A DNA stretch of 64,000 bases from Pseudomonas putida (GTDB lineage Bacteria; Pseudomonadota; Gammaproteobacteria; Pseudomonadales; Pseudomonadaceae). Made by a program: the position numbers and the translations under genes. The notes under the pieces were generated by a model. That model saw only the letters and a list, made by a program, of their open reading frames with translations. It ran no database searches and was not told the DNA's origin. The stretch spans positions 5,199,501-5,263,500 of the forward strand of contig NZ_CP018846.1 in assembly GCF_002025705.1 (NCBI RefSeq), read 5' to 3'. Below are positions 62,821 through 64,000 of this stretch, one piece after another. Each line of letters starts with the position of its first letter. Within the stretch, counting starts at the first letter, position 1.

Positions 62821-63629
62821 CCTTGCCAACCTTGCATGGCTTGCACCGCCCCCTGGGCAGCACCGGTTTCAAGGTTTCGCCGCTGGGTCTGGGCACGGTC
62901 AAGCTGGGCCGCGACCAGGGCGTCAAATACCCCAATGGCTTCACCATCCCTGGCGATGACGAAGCCCGCCTGCTGCTGGCCCAGGCCCGCGAACTGGGTA
63001 TCAACCTGATCGACACCGCCCCGGCCTATGGGCGCAGTGAAGAGCGCCTTGGGCCGCTGCTACGCGGCCAGCGTGATGAGTGGGTGATTGTCAGCAAGGT
63101 GGGTGAAGAGTTCGACAACGGCCAGTCCAGCTTCGACTTCAGCGCCGCCCACACCCGCCGCTCGGTGGAGCGCAGCCTGCGCCGCCTGGAAACCGACCGT
63201 ATCGAACTGGTGCTGGTGCACTCCGATGGCAATGACCTGGAAATCCTCGAGCAGCAGGAGGTCTACCAGACCCTCGCCGAACTCAAGCAGGAAGGCAAGA
63301 TTCTCGGTTATGGGCTTTCCGGCAAGACCGTCGCCGGTGGCCTGAAGGCGCTGGAACAAGGCGATTGCGCCATGGTCACCTACAACCTCAACGAGCAGGC
63401 AGAACGCCCGGTGCTGGACTACGCTGCCGAACACGGCAAGGCCATTCTGGTGAAGAAGGCGTTGGCCAGCGGGCATATCTGCCTTGCCCCAGGGGTCGAC
63501 CCGGTGCAGGCCAGCTTCGAGCTGTTGTTCGCCCACCCGGGCGTGAGCAGTGCTATCGTCGGCACCATCAATCCGTTGCACCTGGCCCACAACGTGGCCA
63601 CCGTCGCCCGCATCCTGGGCCGGCATTGA
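62817..63629 (+). CDS. Aldo/keto reductase
   Basis: 270-residue TIM-barrel oxidoreductase. The catalytic tetrad is visible: Asp in NLIDTAPAYG, Tyr in the same block, Lys in VIVSKVGEEF and His in LVLVHSDGND. PLGSTGFKVSPLGLGTVKLG starts the fold. Coupled to the FAD oxidoreductase, with which it may share a redox pathway of unknown substrate. Confidence 0.9.
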   Translation: MTLPTLHGLHRPLGSTGFKVSPLGLGTVKLGRDQGVKYPNGFTIPGDDEARLLLAQARELGINLIDTAPAYGRSEERLGPLLRGQRDEWVIVSKVGEEFDNGQSSFDFSAAHTRRSVERSLRRLETDRIELVLVHSDGNDLEILEQQEVYQTLAELKQEGKILGYGLSGKTVAGGLKALEQGDCAMVTYNLNEQAERPVLDYAAEHGKAILVKKALASGHICLAPGVDPVQASFELLFAHPGVSSAIVGTINPLHLAHNVATVARILGRH

Positions 63630-63684
63630 GTTGCCACCCAGCCAAGCTGGGCCTGGAGACTGACCCGACGCAAGGAGGAGCCTC

Positions 63685-64000
63685 GTGGCGCGTACGCTGA
63701 TCCGCAAGAACCCGAGCAACTTCAAGACACTGCCGCTGCATGTCGAAGCCACCCCCGAAGGCCTGGTCTACCAGAGCATCGGCATGCCCCTGAACTTCGC
63801 CCAGACCCAACAGCGACGGCGCGCCATCCAGCTGGCCGACCAGCAGCGCTTCGTGGTCGAACTGGCCAACCTGGGTGTTTCCGTGCGCCTGACCCTGCAT
63901 TGGCAGCACCGTGATTACTGGGTGCTGGTGAGGCAACGCCGCCAGGACCGCGGTGACGTGGTACTGAAGCTGATTTCCGGGTATGTCCCCGCCCAGGAGC
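63685..64000 (+). CDS. Conserved hypothetical protein, N-terminal part (cut by window edge)
   Basis: Open from GTG 63685 to the window edge (105 residues seen). GGAGGAG lies about six bases ahead of the GTG. It starts MARTLIRKNPSNFKTLPLHV and contains LADQQRFVVELANLGVSVRL and HWQHRDYWVLVRQRRQDRG. I do not recognise a known domain; no P-loop is visible so far. I recall relatives being loosely named metal ABC transporter ATPase, which the visible sequence does not support. Probably the third gene of the run with the FAD and aldo/keto enzymes (56-base gap). Confidence 0.75.
   Translation, partial: MARTLIRKNPSNFKTLPLHVEATPEGLVYQSIGMPLNFAQTQQRRRAIQLADQQRFVVELANLGVSVRLTLHWQHRDYWVLVRQRRQDRGDVVLKLISGYVPAQE

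Overview
This is a GC-rich, densely coded bacterial chromosome segment. The gene order (azu; ygiQ; dnaB-rplI-rpsR-rpsF; rlmB-rnr; tRNA-Leu; purA-hisZ-hflC-hflK-hflX-hfq-miaA-mutL-amiB-tsaE; orn-rsgA; motAB; rhdA-psd-serB; parC-parE-cpdA-nudF; thiC) is the conserved core order I know from Pseudomonas. Protein wording and the many REP repeats point to the Pseudomonas putida group. Almost everything is housekeeping. The accessory content is one intact IS3-family element, a lone TIR-like gene and a few transporters.

Layout. 1-3.6 kb: 5' part of azurin (minus) with a candidate ANR/FNR box, a possible 29-codon ORF, a LOG-family gene (plus) and a YgiQ-type radical SAM gene (minus). 3.8-11 kb: minus-strand dnaB, the rpsF-rpsR-DUF2232-rplI ribosomal operon, then rlmB-rnr. 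11.1-11.55 kb: two tandem tRNA-Leu(CAG) genes with a clear promoter and terminator. 11.8-14.3 kb: iron-type ABC binding protein and permease without an ATPase. 14.4-17.1 kb: DUF2867 protein and a chemoreceptor. 17.2-29.5 kb: a long minus-strand run of purA, hisZ, hflC, hflK, hflX, hfq, miaA, mutL, amiB, tsaE and nnrD. 29.5-33.7 kb: queG, a UPF0126 membrane protein, orn, rsgA and the TIR-like gene. 33.8-37.4 kb: motAB from a FliA-type promoter, divergent from an HDOD gene. 37.4-42 kb: rhdA-psd, convergent serB, and an SMP_2-type membrane protein with a decayed cyclase-like domain. 42.1-43.45 kb: IS3 element. 43.5-52.8 kb: minus-strand run nudF-DUF1249-cpdA-yqiA-parE-two small genes-parC-PqiC-like lipoprotein. 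53-57.3 kb: DUF3298 lipoprotein, cytX and thiC with a TPP riboswitch. 57.4-64 kb: TolC-family protein, waaA, a LysR regulator divergent from an SMR transporter, an FAD oxidoreductase, an aldo/keto reductase and a partial gene.

How parts work together. hfq/hflX/hflKC, miaA/mutL and amiB/tsaE form the classic post-transcriptional, repair and envelope block. The rpsF operon and rnr/rlmB/rsgA/orn serve translation and RNA turnover. cytX and thiC both feed the thiamine pyrimidine branch. Nine inverted REP pairs (BIMEs) sit almost only at gene ends. The features most worth a second look are alternative-pairing segments downstream of the TPP aptamer, the FliA promoter of motAB, the TIR-like protein lacking the usual catalytic glutamate position, the decayed cyclase-like domain, the IS3 insertion at the edge of a terminator palindrome, and a terminator hairpin just ahead of dnaB.
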